Of a DNA stretch of 64,000 nt, positions 17,374-25,534 are shown in pieces. The translations under genes and the position numbers were made by a program. Source of the DNA: Hathewaya proteolytica DSM 3090 (lineage in GTDB: Bacteria > Bacillota > Clostridia > Clostridiales > Clostridiaceae); the NCBI RefSeq assembly GCF_900142225.1, contig NZ_FRAD01000004.1:1-64000 (forward strand), read 5' to 3'. The notes beneath the pieces are model-generated. The model had not been told where the DNA came from, searched no databases, and saw nothing but the letters and a program-made list of their open reading frames with translations. Position 1 is the stretch's first letter. Every line of letters begins with the position of its first letter.

Positions 17374-18030
17374 ATGTATATTCCCAATGAAGAAGAGTTT
17401 CAGAAGGTATGTGATCAGCGATTTTCAAAAGATATGTATAAGCTTTTGAAGGGGTCTAGTGTTGCCATAGCAGGACTTGGGGGCCTTGGCTCTAATATAG
17501 CTGTAATGCTTGCTAGAAGTGGTATAGGAAAATTGCTTTTAGTAGATTTTGATACGGTGGAGCTAAGCAATCTAAATCGTCAGGTTTATGATGTGCGTCA
17601 TATCGGCATGAAAAAAACAGAAGCATTAGCCAGTAGGTTAAAGGAAATAAATCCATATATAGAACTTGAAACTTTGGATATAAAAATAAGCGAAGAGCAG
17701 GTTTATGATATTTTCTACCAGTACAAATATGTTTGTGAGGCCTTTGACAAAGCTGAAACTAAGGCTATGTTTGTAAATAGTCTGCTGGAAAAATGTAAAA
17801 ATACTACGGTTATATCGGGGTCAGGTATGGCTGGGTACCATGATGCTAATAATATATGCACAAGAAAATTGGGACGACGATTGTATATTTGTGGTGACAA
17901 TAAGAGCGACATAGAAGATGGTATTGGGCTTATGGCTCCTAGGGTTGCTATATGTGCAGGTCATGAAGCCAATAAGGTCATTGAACTTATATTGAAAGAT
18001 AAAAATATTGGAGGAATGGAAAATGAATAA
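17374..18030 (+). CDS. thiF: ThiS adenylyltransferase ThiF
   Basis: 218 residues, the short clostridial ThiF type of the E1/MoeB superfamily. The nucleotide-binding loop GLGGLGSNIAVMLARSGIG (near 34-52) is followed by the canonical LVDFDTVELSNLNRQVY. It activates the C-terminus of ThiS with ATP. Its position between thiS and thiG fixes the assignment over MoeB or other E1-like enzymes. Its stop codon overlaps the start of thiG. Confidence 0.93.
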   Translation: MYIPNEEEFQKVCDQRFSKDMYKLLKGSSVAIAGLGGLGSNIAVMLARSGIGKLLLVDFDTVELSNLNRQVYDVRHIGMKKTEALASRLKEINPYIELETLDIKISEEQVYDIFYQYKYVCEAFDKAETKAMFVNSLLEKCKNTTVISGSGMAGYHDANNICTRKLGRRLYICGDNKSDIEDGIGLMAPRVAICAGHEANKVIELILKDKNIGGMENE

Positions 18031-18823
18031 TACAGGTGAAAAGATAAATAAGGATACGTGGACTGTAGGTGGGCATGAATTTACATCTAGGTTTATACTT
18101 GGTTCAGGAAAGTACAATATGGAACTTATAAAAGCAGCTATAGACGATGCTGGTGCGCAGATGATAACTATGGCTCTTAGAAGGGTAGGAACAGCAGGAA
18201 GTGGAGATATTTTAGATTATATTCCAAAGAATATTACACTTTTGCCAAATACATCAGGGTGCAAGACAGCAGAAGAAGCCGTAAGAGTGGCAAGATTGGC
18301 AAGAGAATTGGGCTGTGGAGATTTTGTAAAGCTAGAAGTAATACACGATTCAAAATATTTGTTACCAGATAACTATGAAACAATAAAGGCCACAGATATT
18401 CTTGCAAAAGAAGGATTTATTGTTATGCCATACATGTTTCCGGATCTTAATGCGGCAAAAGACCTAGTAAATGCGGGAGCAGCTTCTATAATGCCACTTG
18501 GTTCACCTATTGGCTCTAACAAGGGACTTTGTACAAAAGATTTTATTAAAATCCTTGTAGATGAAATAAAACTACCCATAATTGTAGATGCAGGTATTGG
18601 AAAGCCATCACAAGCTTGTGAGGCCATGGAAATGGGAGCCACCGCTGTTATGGCTAATACAGCCATAGCTACGGCTGGAGATATTGTACTCATGGCAAGG
18701 GCTTTTAAAAATGCTATAAAGGCAGGACGAGAAGCTTATCTTTCGGGGCTTGGACGAGTAATTGAAAGTGGTGCCAACGCTTCGTCACCAGTGACAGGAT
18801 ATATTGGAGTAGATATGGAATAA
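18023..18823 (+). CDS. thiG: Thiazole synthase ThiG
   Basis: 266 residues, a TIM-barrel enzyme condensing deoxyxylulose phosphate, ThiS-thiocarboxylate and dehydroglycine into the thiazole. Family blocks: SRFILGSGKY, ALRRVGT, LLPNTSGCKTAEEAVR, the catalytic lysine segment FVKLEVI, PLGSPIGSNKGL and VDAGIGKPSQ. The start at 18023 is chosen because GGAGG (18010-18014) precedes it; it overlaps the end of thiF by 8 bases. Dehydroglycine normally comes from ThiH (anaerobes) or ThiO, and neither is next to it. Confidence 0.95.
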   Translation: MNNTGEKINKDTWTVGGHEFTSRFILGSGKYNMELIKAAIDDAGAQMITMALRRVGTAGSGDILDYIPKNITLLPNTSGCKTAEEAVRVARLARELGCGDFVKLEVIHDSKYLLPDNYETIKATDILAKEGFIVMPYMFPDLNAAKDLVNAGAASIMPLGSPIGSNKGLCTKDFIKILVDEIKLPIIVDAGIGKPSQACEAMEMGATAVMANTAIATAGDIVLMARAFKNAIKAGREAYLSGLGRVIESGANASSPVTGYIGVDME

Positions 18824-18909
18824 TTGTAATACTGGGTGTAGTGAATAGTTAAACACAATATGATATAATACTAATGGGTTAAATAAATCCATTGTAGGAG
18901 GACACTAAT

Positions 18910-19473
18910 TTGGTAAATAACAGATGGAAAAGTTTATGGAGTTTATTCGTAACATTTTTGAAGATAGGAGGTTTTACCTTTGGCGGTGGATATGCCATGA
19001 TTCCTTTGATTCAGAAAGAGGTTGTGGATATAAAAGGTTGGATTTCAAATAGTGATGTTCTGGATATTATAGCTATTGCGGAATCTACTCCAGGACCTAT
19101 TGCCATTAACTCTGCCACCTTTGTCGGATATAGAGTATGTGGTGTTTTAGGAGCTGTATGCTCTACCCTTGGTGTTGTAATGCCATCCTTCATAATAATA
19201 TACGCACTATCCTATGTCATCACTGAATTTCAGCAGGTTCAAGCGGTGAGTTTTGCCTTTAATGGTATAAGGGCAGGTGTGTTGGCTTTGATTATAAAGG
19301 CGTTGATATCTATGTATAAGCAGTGCCCAAAGCATATTTTTTCTTATGTGGTAATTGCGGCGGCTTTTATATCTGTGGCATTTTTAAAGGTAAATGTGCT
19401 ATTGGTTATTTTACTGTGTGCTATATCAGGGCTTGTAGTTACACTATACTCAGAAAAGAGGGCTAAAAGATGA
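18910..19473 (+). CDS. Chromate transporter half-protein, first subunit
   Basis: 187 residues with one CHR domain: FLKIGGFTFGGGYAMIPLIQ near the start and AESTPGPIAINSATFVGY after it. Short CHR proteins occur as adjacent pairs that presumably assemble into the equivalent of a full-length ChrA. The known activity of the family is chromate efflux or anion exchange, but many members may transport other oxyanions such as sulfate. It starts with TTG behind AGGAGG. It overlaps its partner by 4 bases. Confidence 0.9.
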   Translation: MVNNRWKSLWSLFVTFLKIGGFTFGGGYAMIPLIQKEVVDIKGWISNSDVLDIIAIAESTPGPIAINSATFVGYRVCGVLGAVCSTLGVVMPSFIIIYALSYVITEFQQVQAVSFAFNGIRAGVLALIIKALISMYKQCPKHIFSYVVIAAAFISVAFLKVNVLLVILLCAISGLVVTLYSEKRAKR

Positions 19474-20045
19474 TTTTACTTAATTTATTCCTTACTTTTT
19501 TCAAAATAGGTGCTTTTACTTTTGGTGGCGGTTATGCTATGATCCCACTCATTCAAGGAGAAGTGCAAGCGAAGGGATGGATGACACTATCAGAAATAGT
19601 AAACTTTATTGCTGTCAGTGAAAGTACTCCTGGACCTTTTGCTGTAAATATGGCCACCTTTATTGGAACTAAGATGGGAGGAATACTAGGAGCTTTTTTT
19701 GCTACACTAGGTTTGGTGTTGCCATCTTTTATTATTATTCTTATTATAGCCAAGTTTTTTATGAATTTCCAAAATAATATAGAAGTTCGAGGAATAATGG
19801 CAGGGCTTAAGCCAGCGGTGATAGGTATGATTGGCGCTGCAGTAGTATCTATAGGGCAAACTGTGTTTTTCCCAAAAGGATTTGTCGTTAGTATCATGGG
19901 AACCTATGGATTTTGGTGCTCAGTTCTCATATTTATACTAATGTTGCTACTTATTAAGAAAAAACTTCATCCTATTTTAATTATAGTTTTGTCTGCCATA
20001 TTAGGCATAGTATCGGGGTATGGAGGATTGATGTTTTCAATTTAA
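19470..20045 (+). CDS. Chromate transporter half-protein, second subunit
   Basis: 191-residue CHR-domain protein, homologous to the preceding gene: FFKIGAFTFGGGYAMIPLIQGEV and SESTPGPFAVNMATFIGT repeat the same motifs. The ATG overlaps the stop of its partner (ATGA), so translation is coupled. The two subunits probably have opposite membrane topology, as shown for other paired CHR proteins. A terminator follows directly. Confidence 0.9.
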   Translation: MILLNLFLTFFKIGAFTFGGGYAMIPLIQGEVQAKGWMTLSEIVNFIAVSESTPGPFAVNMATFIGTKMGGILGAFFATLGLVLPSFIIILIIAKFFMNFQNNIEVRGIMAGLKPAVIGMIGAAVVSIGQTVFFPKGFVVSIMGTYGFWCSVLIFILMLLLIKKKLHPILIIVLSAILGIVSGYGGLMFSI

Positions 20046-20050
20046 TTTAG

Positions 20051-20092
20051 AATAAAGCATTTCAGATTATGTACTCTGAAGTGCTTTTATTA
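20051..20092 (+). terminator. Rho-independent terminator after CHR pair
   Basis: AATAAAGCA-TTCAGA pairs with TCTGAA-TGCTTTTATT, giving a long stem with one mismatch, ending in TTTTATT 6 bases past the stop codon. Confidence 0.75.
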
Positions 20093-20169
20093 CCTAAGTT
20101 ACATTGAAGAAAATGGCTTAGAATGATATAATAAATTAATGTTATAAATATGAGGAGAGTGAGTATATC

Positions 20170-21372
20170 GTGCATTGCATCAGAAACATTAAAGAAGATA
20201 TATTTTATGTGGGAGCTAGTGACAGACGGCTTTCTTTGTTTGAAAATACTTTTCCAATACCGGATGGTGTGTCATATAATTCCTATATTATATTAGATGA
20301 AAAAAATGTATTAATGGATACTGTGGATTCTTCAGTGGAAAAACAGTTTATGCAGAATTTAGAACATGTACTACAGGGCAAAAAGTTGGATTACGTTGTA
20401 GTTAACCATATGGAGCCTGATCACTGTGGAACATTACAAAATGTTATAGAAAAGTATCCTGAGGTAAAAGTGGTTGGTAACTCTAAAACCATGTGTATGG
20501 TTAAACAGTTTTTTGATTTTGATATAGATTCTAGAGCAATAGTCATAAAAGAAGGAGACACTTTATCTTTGGGGAAACATGTGCTGAAATTTTTTATGGC
20601 ACCTATGGTTCATTGGCCAGAAGCTATGGTAACCTATGATGCTACGGATAAAATTTTGTTTTCGGCAGATGCTTTTGGAACTTTTGGAACTCTTGATGGC
20701 AATATCTTTGACGATGAAGTGAATTTTAAGTGTAAATGGATTGACGAGGCAAGAAGATATTATGCCAATATTGTTGGAAAATATGGAGTCCAGGTACAAT
20801 CTCTGTTAAAAAAAGTTGTTGCTTTTGAGGTAGAGATGATAGCACCACTACACGGTCCAATTATAAGAGAAAATATAAAATATATTATAGGTAAATATGA
20901 TTTGTGGAGTAGCTATAGACCAGAGGAATCATCTGTTTTGATAGCTTATGCATCTATCTATGGAGGTACAGAAAATGCTGCCAATGTTTTGGCATATAGA
21001 TTAGGTGAGCTTGGCGTAAAAAATATTGCAGTGTACGATGTTTCCAATACTCACTCATCCTACATAGTATCTGAAGCTTTTAAATATAGCCATGCAGTTT
21101 TTGCAGCCCCAACTTACAACAATGGTATATTCCCCAATATGGAAACTTTGTTACTAGACCTTAAAGCACATAATTATTCCAATAGAACTGTGGCGATAAT
21201 TGAAAATGGTTCTTGGGGGCCTGTATCTGGAAAACATATGAAGGAAATTATAGAATCCATGAAGAACATAAATATTATAGATAATACTATAACCATAAAA
21301 TCTACAGTTAAGTCTTTACAAAAAGATGACATTGACAATCTTGCAGACACTATAGTTAAAAGCCTTCAATAG
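20170..21372 (+). CDS. Flavodiiron protein (FprA, A-type flavoprotein)
   Basis: 400 residues. An N-terminal metallo-beta-lactamase-like domain holds the di-iron ligands, including HMEPDHCG (HxExDH, near residue 79) and a late LHGP histidine. A C-terminal flavodoxin domain begins near 255 (LIAYASIYGGTENAA). These enzymes reduce O2 to water, or NO to N2O, in the cytoplasm of anaerobes, with electrons from rubredoxin or ferredoxin. It starts with GTG behind GAGGAGAG. No rubredoxin is adjacent. It is likely monocistronic, with its own terminator. Confidence 0.95.
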   Translation: MHCIRNIKEDIFYVGASDRRLSLFENTFPIPDGVSYNSYIILDEKNVLMDTVDSSVEKQFMQNLEHVLQGKKLDYVVVNHMEPDHCGTLQNVIEKYPEVKVVGNSKTMCMVKQFFDFDIDSRAIVIKEGDTLSLGKHVLKFFMAPMVHWPEAMVTYDATDKILFSADAFGTFGTLDGNIFDDEVNFKCKWIDEARRYYANIVGKYGVQVQSLLKKVVAFEVEMIAPLHGPIIRENIKYIIGKYDLWSSYRPEESSVLIAYASIYGGTENAANVLAYRLGELGVKNIAVYDVSNTHSSYIVSEAFKYSHAVFAAPTYNNGIFPNMETLLLDLKAHNYSNRTVAIIENGSWGPVSGKHMKEIIESMKNINIIDNTITIKSTVKSLQKDDIDNLADTIVKSLQ

Positions 21373-21423
21373 AATATTATTAGGTATAAAACATAGAGTA
21401 AGATAAATAGACATAATAAAGAG

Positions 21424-21462
21424 CGGTAAATATATTATAAAAATTAGATATTTACCGTTTTT
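21424..21462 (+). terminator. Rho-independent terminator after flavodiiron gene
   Basis: CGGTAAATAT pairs with ATATTTACCG around a 14-base loop and is followed by TTTTTG. Downstream of the flavodiiron stop by about 50 bases. Confidence 0.78.
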
Positions 21463-21512
21463 GTTCTACCTAGAGTGAGCATATTAATTTATGGCATAGG
21501 AAGGGATAGAGA

Positions 21513-22553
21513 ATGAATAAAAGAATATTATGGGTATTAATGACAATTGCTATCACTGCTTTATCAATTCAGGGTTGTAAAGGAAATAATAAATTGGAAC
21601 CGGTAGATGACAATAATATAATTTTAGAGAATAAAAAGGAACAACTTGGATCTGAAATTAGTAAGAACAAAGATACAGAAAGTGATGGCAAAGAAGAAAA
21701 AGAAAATAATGATAATTATATGGATGGAGAAAATAATCAGAATAATAGAAATAGGGAAAAAGAAGATATTCCTAAATTAGGGGAAGAAAAAAAAGAAGAA
21801 GAGAAAATAGAGAAAGAAAAAAAGCAGGAGGATATAAAAGTAGACAAAACGCAAGAAACCTCCATCGACAATACAAAAACTGAATGGTGGTTTATACGCA
21901 ATAAGGATTATAAAACACCTAGAATAAATGGAAATTTAAAATACAATTTAAATGAGTATGATGCTTATTATGTGGGAGATGTGGAGAAAAAGGTTTTGTA
22001 TCTTACCTTTGATGAGGGGTATGAGAATGGATATACATCAAAAATTCTAGATGTACTTAAGAAAAACCAAGTCAAAGCTACATTTTTTGTGACTTTGCCT
22101 TATGTGGAAGAACGACCGGATTTAGTAAAGAGGATGGAAGCTGAAGGTCATGTAATTGGAAATCACACTAAAAGCCACTTATCTATGCCAGATGTGACAT
22201 CAAATAAGCAAAAGTTTGAAAATGAACTGAAATCCGTAGATGAAAGATATAAAGAAGTTACTGGAAAAGATATGTCAAAATATTTTAGGCCGCCTATGGG
22301 AGAATATTCTCAAAAATCCCTTGCTATGACAAAAGAAATGGGATATAAGACAATTTTTTGGAGCTTTGCATATAAAGATTGGGAACCTACGGAACAGCCT
22401 GAGCCAACGGAAGCAAAAAAGTTAATACTTGAGGGTATGCATAATGGCGCTATATTTCTTTTGCATGCAGTATCAAAAACCAATGCAGAGATATTAGAAG
22501 AGATAATAACTGAAGCAAAAAATCAAGGATATGAATTTGAATTATTGCCATAA
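21513..22553 (+). CDS. PdaA-like polysaccharide deacetylase lipoprotein
   Basis: 346 residues. A lipoprotein signal ends in the lipobox-like IQGC (Cys22). Then comes a long Glu/Lys/Asn-rich spacer to about residue 125 and a NodB-type deacetylase domain. Motifs: TFDEGYENGYTSKIL (catalytic Asp and metal Asp in PdaA style), GNHTKSHLSMP (metal histidines), and RPPMGEYSQKS. The WWFIRNKDYKTP segment before the domain is typical of PdaA, which deacetylates muramic acid to form the delta-lactam of spore cortex. The lipid anchor suggests action at the outer membrane face or in the forespore space. A cortex role is inferred from the family. Confidence 0.88.
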   Translation: MNKRILWVLMTIAITALSIQGCKGNNKLEPVDDNNIILENKKEQLGSEISKNKDTESDGKEEKENNDNYMDGENNQNNRNREKEDIPKLGEEKKEEEKIEKEKKQEDIKVDKTQETSIDNTKTEWWFIRNKDYKTPRINGNLKYNLNEYDAYYVGDVEKKVLYLTFDEGYENGYTSKILDVLKKNQVKATFFVTLPYVEERPDLVKRMEAEGHVIGNHTKSHLSMPDVTSNKQKFENELKSVDERYKEVTGKDMSKYFRPPMGEYSQKSLAMTKEMGYKTIFWSFAYKDWEPTEQPEPTEAKKLILEGMHNGAIFLLHAVSKTNAEILEEIITEAKNQGYEFELLP

Positions 22554-22569
22554 GGGTTCTTTTGAGCCC

Positions 22570-22613
22570 TTGACAAGCATATAATATTTTAGTATATTAT
22601 AAATTACTAAAAT
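22570..22613 (+). promoter_or_regulatory. Promoter with overlapping dyad operator
   Basis: TTGACA (22570-22575), 17 bases, TATATT (22593-22598). A perfect 9-bp inverted repeat, ATTTTAGTA (22586-22594) and TACTAAAAT (22605-22613), covers the -10 region and the start site. The operon's third gene is an ArsR-type repressor, so this dyad is the obvious candidate for its autoregulatory operator. Confidence 0.65.
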
Positions 22614-22631
22614 GAAATAAGGAGAGATATC

Positions 22632-22835
22632 ATGGCAAAAAGAAAAGCAGTAGTGGGGAAACAATGTGTAGCCTGTGGTTCTTGTGTTATTATATGTCCT
22701 AAACAAGCTATATTTGTATACAAAGGAACAAAGGCTGTTGTAGATTATGATAAATGTGTTGGCTGCGGACTTTGTCAAAAAGCATGTCCAGCAGGAATAA
22801 TAAATGTTGAAGAAAATTTTCAAAACAGGAGGTAA
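22632..22835 (+). CDS. 2x[4Fe-4S] ferredoxin-type protein
   Basis: 67 residues with two classic cluster motifs: CVACGSCVIICPKQA and CVGCGLCQKACPAGI (each CxxCxxCxxxC-P). It should be a small cytoplasmic electron carrier. It is first in a three-gene operon with a NapH-like membrane iron-sulfur protein 5 bases downstream, suggesting that it hands electrons to or takes them from that membrane partner. Confidence 0.92.
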   Translation: MAKRKAVVGKQCVACGSCVIICPKQAIFVYKGTKAVVDYDKCVGCGLCQKACPAGIINVEENFQNRR

Positions 22836-22840
22836 TTAGG

Positions 22841-23434
22841 GTGAAAAAGAAGAAAGCATGGTATGAGTATTTATGGATCTTGACTCCTGTATATTTAACT
22901 TTGGGAGCATTTAACATTTTGTTTGGGTGGCTCGGCATGATAGCTTTTATTTTGCCTATGATAATTGCCATTTTTGGTGGTAATAAAGCTTATTGCAATC
23001 GTTATTGTGCCAGGGGACAACTATTTGAAATGATAGGTGGGCACTTCAATCTGTCAAGAAAGAAGAATCCTCCTAAGTTTTTGTACTCTTGGTGGTTTAG
23101 ATATGGGTTCTTGACCTTTTTTATGACTATGTTTATACTAATGATTATAAATACAGTGCATGTATTCTCTGGCACACAAAATCTAAAACAAGTGGTTACA
23201 CTATTGTGGACCTTTAAAGTGCCTTGGAAATTTGCGTATCATGGAACCTTTTTATCCTTAGGTGTGGCACAATTTGCCTTTGGATTTTATAGTATGATGC
23301 TTACATCTACAATTTTAGGTCTTGTAACTATGTTGCTATTTAAACCTCGTTCATGGTGTGTTTATTGTCCCATGGGAACCATGACTCAGGGAATATGCAA
23401 ACTGAAGAATGTGGGGAAGAAAGATGAAAGATAA
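22841..23434 (+). CDS. NapH-like membrane 4Fe-4S protein
   Basis: 197 residues with about four or five membrane helices and two cysteine clusters: AYCNRYCARGQLFEMIG near 49-65 and WCVYCPMGTMTQGIC near 174-188. This arrangement is found in NapH/CcoG-like membrane iron-sulfur proteins that pass electrons between a quinol or flavin and a soluble ferredoxin. It starts with GTG behind AGGAGG (22827-22832). The end overlaps the repressor gene by 11 bases. The oxidant or reductant is unknown. Confidence 0.83.
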   Translation: MKKKKAWYEYLWILTPVYLTLGAFNILFGWLGMIAFILPMIIAIFGGNKAYCNRYCARGQLFEMIGGHFNLSRKKNPPKFLYSWWFRYGFLTFFMTMFILMIINTVHVFSGTQNLKQVVTLLWTFKVPWKFAYHGTFLSLGVAQFAFGFYSMMLTSTILGLVTMLLFKPRSWCVYCPMGTMTQGICKLKNVGKKDER

Positions 23435-23717
23435 ATCAGCTTATGAAAAAGCTAAATTCGTGTCAAATCTCATGAAGACCTTGACCAATGAATACAGATT
23501 GATGATTTTATGTATGCTAGAAGAGGGCGAAAAAACCGTGGGAGAAATTTGTAGTGAACTTCAAGGAATAGGTATGTCTGCAGTATCACAGCATCTTTCT
23601 ATGCTGAAAAGCCATGATCTCATAGAGTCTAGCAAAGTTGGACAGAATGTCATATACCGCATAAGCGATAAACGAATTTCGGAAGTAATTAAAAAGATAC
23701 GTGAAGAATATTGTTAA
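23424..23717 (+). CDS. ArsR-family winged-helix repressor
   Basis: 97 residues. Winged helix-turn-helix: LTNEYRLMILCMLEEGEKTVGEICSEL, then MSAVSQHLSMLKSHDLIESSKVGQNVIYRI. It has three cysteines (in LCML, EICSEL and a C-terminal EEYC), which could sense thiol, sulfur species or metal. Start 23424 overlaps the previous stop. It probably represses its own operon through the dyad at 22586-22613. Position after two iron-sulfur proteins points to redox or sulfur sensing rather than arsenic; this is inference. Confidence 0.88.
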   Translation: MKDKSAYEKAKFVSNLMKTLTNEYRLMILCMLEEGEKTVGEICSELQGIGMSAVSQHLSMLKSHDLIESSKVGQNVIYRISDKRISEVIKKIREEYC

Positions 23718-23743
23718 GGCAGAACATGGGTTCTGTCTTTTTT
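23718..23743 (+). terminator. Rho-independent terminator after arsR-type gene
   Basis: GGCAGAAC (23718-23725) and GTTCTGTC (23730-23737) with a 4-base loop, then a T-tract. It closes the ferredoxin operon and marks the left border of the accessory island. Confidence 0.85.
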
Positions 23744-23859
23744 AGATTGTCTAGCGTGGGCAAGTACTTGTTGGTGAAAGTATGATATATAAGGATACCG
23801 TGAGAGTTCTTTATAATTAAGTAGGATGTATAAATAATATATTTAAAATTTCAAATATA

Positions 23860-23888
23860 TTGAATAAACATATTGAATGTATTATAAT
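23860..23888 (+). promoter_or_regulatory. Promoter of the accessory island
   Basis: TTGAAT (23860-23865), 17 bases, TATAAT (23883-23888). Transcription would start near 23895, about 140 bases before the CYTH start codon. The leader contains a ribosome-site-like AAAGGAAAC followed by a two-codon ATG AAA TAA (23923-23931), of unknown meaning. Confidence 0.55.
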
Positions 23889-24033
23889 GACATTATCATA
23901 TATAAAAAAAGGAAACAAAATAATGAAATAACATTTAAAATATAAATGAGTAATAGAAGAAATGTATATTAGTAAAACAAAATTTTTGCATTCTAAATTA
24001 TCAAAAGGGATAAATGGGGGTAAATGCAGTAGA

Positions 24034-24606
24034 ATGGTAGAAAAAGAATATAAAATAATACTTAATAGCAAAGAATATGAAAAAATTAAAAAAACGTACA
24101 TATGGGATGAGAAATATATACAGGAAAATTATTATTATGATACCAAAAATCTTGATTTATATAAACTGGGTATAACATTTAGAATACGAAAAAAAAATTT
24201 AAAATATACGGTTCAGATAAAACTAAACAATAAAACTAACGAATGTATATATAAAACTAAGGAAGAGTATGAACATGATATAAATTATATACCATTATGT
24301 GTAAATTCAGAACAATATAATGAAATAAATGAATATGTTCATGGCAAGTTATATCTTATAGAAAAATTAGTTACTAAACGCAGAATGAAGCAATTATCCG
24401 AGTGCAGTGCTATATTTCTTGATAAAAGTTTTTATTTGGAAAGGCATGATTATGAACTTGAATTTGAATTTGATAATAATGATGAAGAATGTCTTAATGA
24501 AATTCAAAAGCTAGGTTTGAGTTTTAAATTAAAAGTGTCACCTGATGGAAAATATAAAAGATTTATAAAAGAATATATATCAAAATATAAGAAGGGGGGA
24601 AAATAA
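24034..24606 (+). CDS. CYTH (triphosphate tunnel) domain protein
   Basis: About 190 residues. The CYTH signature ExExK is at the start (VEKEYK: E3, E5, K7). YYYDTKNLDLYKLGITFRIRKK, KYTVQIK, a late LEFEFD and a DGKYKRFIKEYI end follow, i.e. the alternating charged strands that line the triphosphate tunnel. Known members hydrolyse inorganic or thiamine triphosphate or make cyclic AMP (class IV cyclase). Start 24034 is chosen because CYTH domains begin at this motif and GGGGG lies upstream; a longer frame opens at 23962. It is first in the accessory island, 26 bases before the nucleotidyltransferase. The substrate is unknown. Confidence 0.8.
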   Translation: MVEKEYKIILNSKEYEKIKKTYIWDEKYIQENYYYDTKNLDLYKLGITFRIRKKNLKYTVQIKLNNKTNECIYKTKEEYEHDINYIPLCVNSEQYNEINEYVHGKLYLIEKLVTKRRMKQLSECSAIFLDKSFYLERHDYELEFEFDNNDEECLNEIQKLGLSFKLKVSPDGKYKRFIKEYISKYKKGGK

Positions 24607-24632
24607 TATAATAATTATATTATTCAGAGTGT

Positions 24633-25517
24633 ATGAATGAAAAATTAATAAAGCGATTGAAAGAAGTAAACTTAAATGTAAATGATATTTTAAGCATTAT
24701 TGAGTACAATGTGGGTGACTACGGTATAATATATACTTCACATATTGATGGTTTAGGAACATGGGATTCCGATTTTGATGTTTATATTATACGGAACCAA
24801 GAAAATTGTGAAGATTTTTTTGCCAATGGAGAAAAATATGTAAAAATTTATGAAATAGACTCAAAAAAATTAAATATACCATATATAACGTATTTATTTC
24901 TTGATGTGGAATATTGGAAAGCAGAATCAATAGAATCAAAGATTAGACGTGTTCATGAAAAGAAAAAGATATCAATTGCGGATCTTAAGGTATTGCTGAA
25001 AATGCGAAATGGAGATGTGTTGATTGGAAATGATGTTTTAGGATTAAAAGAAAAACTTAAAGCGCTTCAGTTAGAAAGGTATTGTGCAGATTTACTAGCA
25101 TCCGATGCAGATGAGAAGTTACATGATGCAACAACATTGTATGGGAATGGCGATTATTATGGAGCTATGATAAGTGCAAGGGATGCAGTTGGATTGGCTA
25201 TATGTGGATACAATTCTGTTAATAATAAATTAAATTTAAATGTAACTAAATGGTACAGCAGAATTTTCTTAGAAAATAAAGCTTTTGGGAAAAATGATTA
25301 TATGGAAAGGTATCTTAATAATTGTTTTTTCTATAATCTCAATATTGAAAATATAAAAGAGAAAACTGAAGAGTTAATAATTTTTGTCCAAGATATTTTA
25401 AATAATGATTTGAATTTCCTTGGAAAGAAACATTGGCTTCATCATGAAATGTATAATATGTTAGATGAAGAAAATGATTATAGATATGAAGTGAAAAGTT
25501 CAAAAACAAATTTGTAA
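24633..25517 (+). CDS. Nucleotidyltransferase with HEPN-like helical tail
   Basis: 294 residues. The N-terminal half looks like a minimal nucleotidyltransferase: GLGTWDSDFDVYII carries the D47-x-D49 metal pair. From about residue 150 the protein is helical, with LHDATTLYGNGDYYGAMISARDAVGLAICGY, resembling the HEPN/KNTase substrate-binding tail. Antibiotic nucleotidyltransferases and MNT-type AMP-transferases share this layout. Seventeen bases separate it from the ABC permease, so it is probably in the same operon as CYTH and the transporter. Possible roles: transfer of NMP to a metabolite, or to a protein partner. I do not recognise a specific named family. Confidence 0.65.
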   Translation: MNEKLIKRLKEVNLNVNDILSIIEYNVGDYGIIYTSHIDGLGTWDSDFDVYIIRNQENCEDFFANGEKYVKIYEIDSKKLNIPYITYLFLDVEYWKAESIESKIRRVHEKKKISIADLKVLLKMRNGDVLIGNDVLGLKEKLKALQLERYCADLLASDADEKLHDATTLYGNGDYYGAMISARDAVGLAICGYNSVNNKLNLNVTKWYSRIFLENKAFGKNDYMERYLNNCFFYNLNIENIKEKTEELIIFVQDILNNDLNFLGKKHWLHHEMYNMLDEENDYRYEVKSSKTNL

Positions 25518-25534
25518 TTTGGGGAGATGAAAGT

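Noticed and set aside
23923..23931. Two-codon ATG AAA TAA after a ribosome-like site in the island leader
   Set aside because: Too short to interpret; could be chance in AT-rich DNA.
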